Source: Capniomyces stellatus
Taxonomy: Eukaryota > Kickxellomycota > Harpellomycetes > Harpellales > Legeriomycetaceae
Reading direction: 5' to 3'
NCBI GenBank assembly: GCA_001661515.1
Contig: LUVW01000003.1
Span: forward strand, 62,001-126,000
Length of the DNA: 64,000 bases
A program made the translations under genes and the position numbers. The notes below the pieces were generated by a model. That model did no database searches. It saw only the letters and a program-made list of their open reading frames with translations, and was not told the origin of the DNA. Positions within the stretch are counted from its first letter, which is position 1. Every line of letters begins with the position of its first letter. Below, piece by piece: positions 59,791-64,000 of the stretch.

Positions 59791-62514
59791 TCAAAAAAAA
59801 TCCGTAGACTCGGTCTTTTAATTATTAAATCCATTGCTTAAAGGATGAAAAACTGAACAGCAAATCGTGCAATAGTACGTACGCTCACGCAATGCAACTA
59901 TTTAACTTATGTTTTATACATACCATAACACCTCTGAATAAAAACCTGTGGTTCGACGATGCAGGAATGGATAGCTGAAGGCATATTTGTAGAATGAACA
60001 AAAGAAACCAAGTAGAATAAAAAGGCTTATCGGTTTGAATTTGACTTCGTCTTTTTTACTTTATAAAAACTGTTGTTCGAGTTTTGTCAAGAAATTATCC
60101 TTCCGAGTACAGAGTACTATAATCGATTGATGTTATATAAAAAAGAGAAATCCTGGTGTGGTTCCAGTGTTGCTAGTTAAATGTGTGGTTACAAGACTAT
60201 TATTTTGTTTATTATAAACTTTGAAAAAAGTTGGATTTCTTTCCAAAAAAATATAAAAAAAGGTTGATTTATAATTACTTGAATTTGATTCGACTGAATT
60301 GTTTACAGTATAACTGATCATATTTGATGTGTATACTTCAATCTGTGATGAGTTGAAAATTGACAAATTTGCTACAACCGACAATCGACTATAAGCTTTA
60401 AAATTCGGTGAATAAGAACCAGATTATATTCATGTATTTAAAACTGGTAGAAACTAATCATAGATTATGTTTCTGGGCTAACAGCGTTAGAACTTACCGA
60501 CTCGATACTACAATGTACGATCAAATAACAGAGTGTAATGCTGGCCTGTAGTGTTGCATTCAAAGTTTCAGTATGAGGATGGAACTTTGGAGAAAACTGA
60601 AAATTTGCGGTCTACTTTGGTTGGCAAAGTTTGCTGGCAATCGCACGAGTTATTAATAAGTTTCGGCCAATAGTAACAGATAGTAATTAAAAATCAATAG
60701 TAACAGATAGTAATTAAAAATCAATAGTAACAGCTAGCAATAGAAAAGTTTTTTTTTAAAAAAAAGGCATGAATACAAGCTCTGATCGGCAACAAATGAA
60801 AATCGGCTATTGATGTCTTTTGTAGATATTTGAATGGGTTTGGCGAATCATAGCCGTGTTTTCAAATTGGAATTGGCTAAAATGGGCGAAAGCAGAAACG
60901 AAACAGTGCTAAAATAAAACGGAAACAGAAACAGGGATTTATTTGCTTAATAGAATCGAATTTGGGTAATGTGTTGAATTGCCATTAGACAGAACTGTGG
61001 CTGTATTTTCAAAGTACAATAAACTAGGCTATTCACAGTAAATATCAACTGATAAAGCAACCGGCGTCACAATATAACCAGCCAGCTTTGGTGATGTTTT
61101 ATGAATAAGGAAAGGGTTGGTTGAAGAAGGCCGCCGTTACTCGATAGATTTGGGTGGAAGGGCCCAGTTGTGAGATAAGGGTATAACTGCAAGAAATTCA
61201 ATAAATACAAAGCGCTTACTTTTTAAATGATATTAAGGGATGATTAGAATAGCAGTATGTGGAAAAGCTTAGAGTTTTGTAGAAAAGTTTAGTGTTTTGT
61301 GGAAAAGTTTAGTGTGTGTGCAAAATGACTCTACTGTAATAAACCTTTGTTACCCTAACAACGCTTATATGGGCATTATTAAGCTGAGGTATGGTTGGAT
61401 TGAGTGGTTTGAGTTGGCTATGATGGCAGTATAGGCGAAGTCTAGTGTAAGACAAAGTAGACGTCCCTGTTGAGAGTTTCTTGCAATAACAAGTTGCTGT
61501 CTTTAGCAAGAAGTTGTGTTGTTCAAACGAGCCAAACAGCGCAAGCAGAAAAAAAGTATAAAGTACGTAATAATGGAATTTAAGTTAATTGTAATCATAA
61601 TCAATAAAATAGAAAAAGGCAAAAGCAAAAAAAAGACAAAAACAACCAAGCCAGTAATCAATGAACAAATAAACAAGTTGATACTCTACACAAAGTAATT
61701 GGCCATGACATTGGACCTTTCAGACCAATTTATTTTTTTCAAAATCGACACAACAATTAGGAACAATATCTCGACTTTTTTCTAAAATAAAGCTAAAAAT
61801 AAAAGTACAAGCAAAAGAAAAAGCAAAGGCAAATAAAGAGTAAGCTGAGTTGGTAGATTTCTTCTTAAGCAGCCCTGAGCTATTAGTTCGAACAATCAAG
61901 GTGTAAAAACTCCTGTAATAGACTTGTGTCGTCATTGTCGCCGAGTATAAGGTGAACTCTTTAAAGCTAGTAATAGGAGGTAGAAAAGTGGAAGAAAAAA
62001 AGGTAGGTTGATGGTAGCAAAGGCCAAACAAACAAGTTAGACTGAAGTGGTGCTTAAATGAAGCGACCTATAAGTCGAATTATTGCGTTCATTATTTTTC
62101 AACACTTTTTTTTTTTTCCAATTGTGTTGATTGTATTCTAATTTTAGAACATCAAAAAGCTCAAATAAATGCACCTTACTTTTAACATATAAAATAGCTA
62201 AAGAAAAACAGGCAACGTTTAAACGGGTCTAGGATACAAAATTTCACCAAATACTACGTTCTTTAGTATTTTTAAATTGAGATTGAAATAAGATAGAAGT
62301 AAAAAAGAAAAAGAAAAAGCAAAATAAACAATCACAAGTGTTGAAACATTAGGTAAACAAATTAATACAATCTGGTATCGTGCTTGCTTGTTTTCATCAT
62401 CCCTAGCTTTTCTTTTCTTTTTTTTTATCGCTTTTACTAACCAATCTACTACGTTTTCACATTTGCAACGTCGTTGTCTAGGCTTTATCTAGATTGGAAA
62501 ACACATAACACAAG
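59791..62514. other. 2.7-kb divergent spacer, MCMBP to SEC63
   Basis: AT-rich, with a 27-bp tandem repeat at 60668-60745 and T runs near 62108 and 62420. The ends should hold the two divergent promoters. Several short frames occur (60133-60384, 61309-61509 and 61720-62031 on minus), none with a recognisable family. Confidence 0.45.
60668..60745. repeat. 27-bp tandem repeat, three copies
   Basis: The unit beginning CAATAGTAACAGATAGTAAT repeats at 60668 and 60695 almost exactly, and a third diverged copy starts at 60722. Intergenic. Confidence 0.85.
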
Positions 62515-64000
62515 ATGGCTAATTACACCTATGATGAGTCGGGTGTGACGTTTTTTTACTTTGCACTTACGATAATCTCTCTGGTTGTTGTACCAAGCAC
62601 CATAGCGATTTTGTCAGGAAGTTGTAAGTACAATCTCATCTAAAATAATAGGACCGTGCAGTTTTGGTATAGAGTGATTGAATTCTTGGACAGATGAGAT
62701 GATACTCTGACCTTACTAGCTTTCTTTTTCTCTGGAAAAGAAATAGTAATACTTAAAGATGACGGGGGGAAAGGAGAGACATGCAACGCTTGACGTCATC
62801 TGAATATACAAACACACTACACCCTCCTGCGCTGTGTATAATCAAAGCATACTTGTGTTCTAACCTGTTTGTTTAAAAATAAATATAAACGCAAATAGTC
62901 GCAAAGCAGAAGGTGAAATCCAACACGCTTAAATTTAAAACACGAAAGACGGAGGAAAAAACAAACTCTTCAGGACTAAAGTAAAACTAAACACAATATT
63001 GACAAGAAAATAACCATGCCACATCGCTTTGCTATGTAGTGAATGTGTGACCTGAAACTGATAAATATTACTACTAAAAACTATTAGATATGGACTATTG
63101 GCATTGGGATGGGTTTTGATTGCCCTGCTTGGCTACCAAGTTAAAGTCAGAGAAGTTATTGTTGGCCCGGCCTGGGACCCTTATGAGATTTTGGGACTTC
63201 AAACTGTAGGTGTACCCTTTTTTTTAAAAAAAAGAAAACTGTCGTTTGTTTAAAGACATGGCTATTATTAGCTTCTGTTTCTGTTTCTGAATCAGAGTTT
63301 TATTGATCGAATGTTAATAGGGTGCAGATTTTCCAAAGATCAAGAAGGCATTTAGACAACTGTCGCTGAAATAGTAAGTTTTGACTAGACAGGGATGGGG
63401 AGGAGGAGTGTTATCAATGCAGATCTTGTAGCTTTTTATGGAACGACTATCATGTACTCGATTACAAAATTACATGTGTATATATATTGATTTTATTATT
63501 ACAGTCATCCGGATAAGGTGGATGACATTGACAAGACTAATGCAGAGGCTTTCTACATTGAGATCACAAGAGCCTACAAGACGTAAGTAATGTAGCACTG
63601 TTTGAATTCTGGAAACACACCAGCCAAATTTGTCATGACCAGCGTTTATCAGAATACTAATACGTACACTTGTGCTTGTATTTGTGTTTGTTCTTGTTAT
63701 AGGTTGACAGACGAGACATCGCGTGAGAATTACGAGAAGTACGGAAACCCCGATGGGTTATTGAGTAAGTGGAGCTTGCTAAACAAGAGTGGCTTTTTTT
63801 TATAAAAAAAGTTGAAATTGGTATTGATGATAATGGTATTGGCGACAATCAGCAGTGACTAATACTCTATGATAATGGAAACGTGATACTTGAATAGCAA
63901 GAACAATGGGCATTGCATTGCCAAGGATCTTGGTAGAAGCGCACACATCGCCATTTGTGATGTTGCTGTATGGTATTATATTTGGGTTTGTGCTACCATA
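62515..64000 (+). CDS. SEC63: SEC63, ER translocon J-domain subunit, N-terminal part
   Basis: Exons 62515-62623, 62899-62980, 63088-63205, 63321-63373, 63505-63582, 63703-63764 and 63898 to beyond the window. SEC63 recruits the lumenal Hsp70 BiP/Kar2 to the Sec61 channel for protein import. The N-terminus MANYTYDESGVTFFYFALTI and a first membrane helix match Sec63. A basic linker follows (exon 2), then a second helix GLLALGWVLIALLGYQV and a J domain: WDPYEILGL, KIKKAFRQLSLKYHPDKVDD with the HPD triad split by an intron just before it, YKTLTDETSRENYEKYGNPDG. The final exon begins MGIALPRILVEAHT, the conserved start of the third membrane helix and Brl domain. The linker exon was placed because both of its phases fit the neighbours. 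The gene continues past the right edge. Confidence 0.9.

Noticed and set aside
60133..60384. An 83-codon minus-strand frame
   Set aside because: Asn/Ser/Phe-rich composition expected from AT-rich spacer; no motif.
61720..62031. A 103-codon minus-strand frame with a piece YYRSFYTLIVRTNS recalling the N-terminus of cytochrome bc1 subunit 9
   Set aside because: The match is only about a dozen residues; the rest lacks the FD...W...N-GK-W block, and no splice model rescues it.

Overview
The window is nuclear DNA from a fungus. Genes are split by short GT-AG introns (mostly 60-200 bp, a few GC-AG), intergenic DNA is AT-rich, and many families are eukaryotic. SPT8 and DUG3 point to fungi. A Dicer, a PBN1, a cyclopropane-type lipid methyltransferase and a DDIAS-like protein fit an early-diverging filamentous fungus better than a yeast, but I cannot name the species. 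No rRNA, CRISPR array, intact transposon or bacterial-style operon was seen.

Layout. 0-4.1 kb: 3' end of a URB2/NPA2 gene, NIF3, a membrane RING-H2 protein, then adjacent tRNA-Leu and tRNA-Ala. 5.4-14.6 kb: PBN1/PIG-X, SPT8 (SAGA) and DUG3. 14.9-25.5 kb: an unrecognised two-exon gene, a sodium:solute symporter, a zinc-ribbon/OB-fold protein resembling DDIAS/RPA1, and an MPO1-like membrane protein. 26.3-43.5 kb: PSO2/SNM1 nuclease, a very large Dicer and cullin-1. 45.1-55.7 kb: a cyclopropane-fatty-acid-synthase-family methyltransferase, a 3 kb gene-poor stretch, a Kelch/BTB protein and ALG12. 56.2-64 kb: tRNA-Lys, MCMBP and the 5' part of SEC63.

The genes are independent housekeeping units, but themes recur. 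PBN1, ALG12 and SEC63 act at the ER, and the first two belong to dolichol-phosphate-mannose-dependent GPI and N-glycan assembly. PSO2, MCMBP, cullin-1 and probably the DDIAS-like protein serve DNA repair, replication and cell cycle. SPT8, URB2, Dicer and the tRNAs serve gene expression.

Exon boundaries were assigned by hand from splice signals, reading phase and family similarity. All multi-exon models close in frame, but no transcript data were available. Three runs of N lie inside homopolymer tracts. The most unusual items are the Dicer with a split, heavily expanded first RNase III domain, the DDIAS-like gene, the unrecognised gene at 15 kb, two GC-AG introns, and two decayed RNase H-like fragments.
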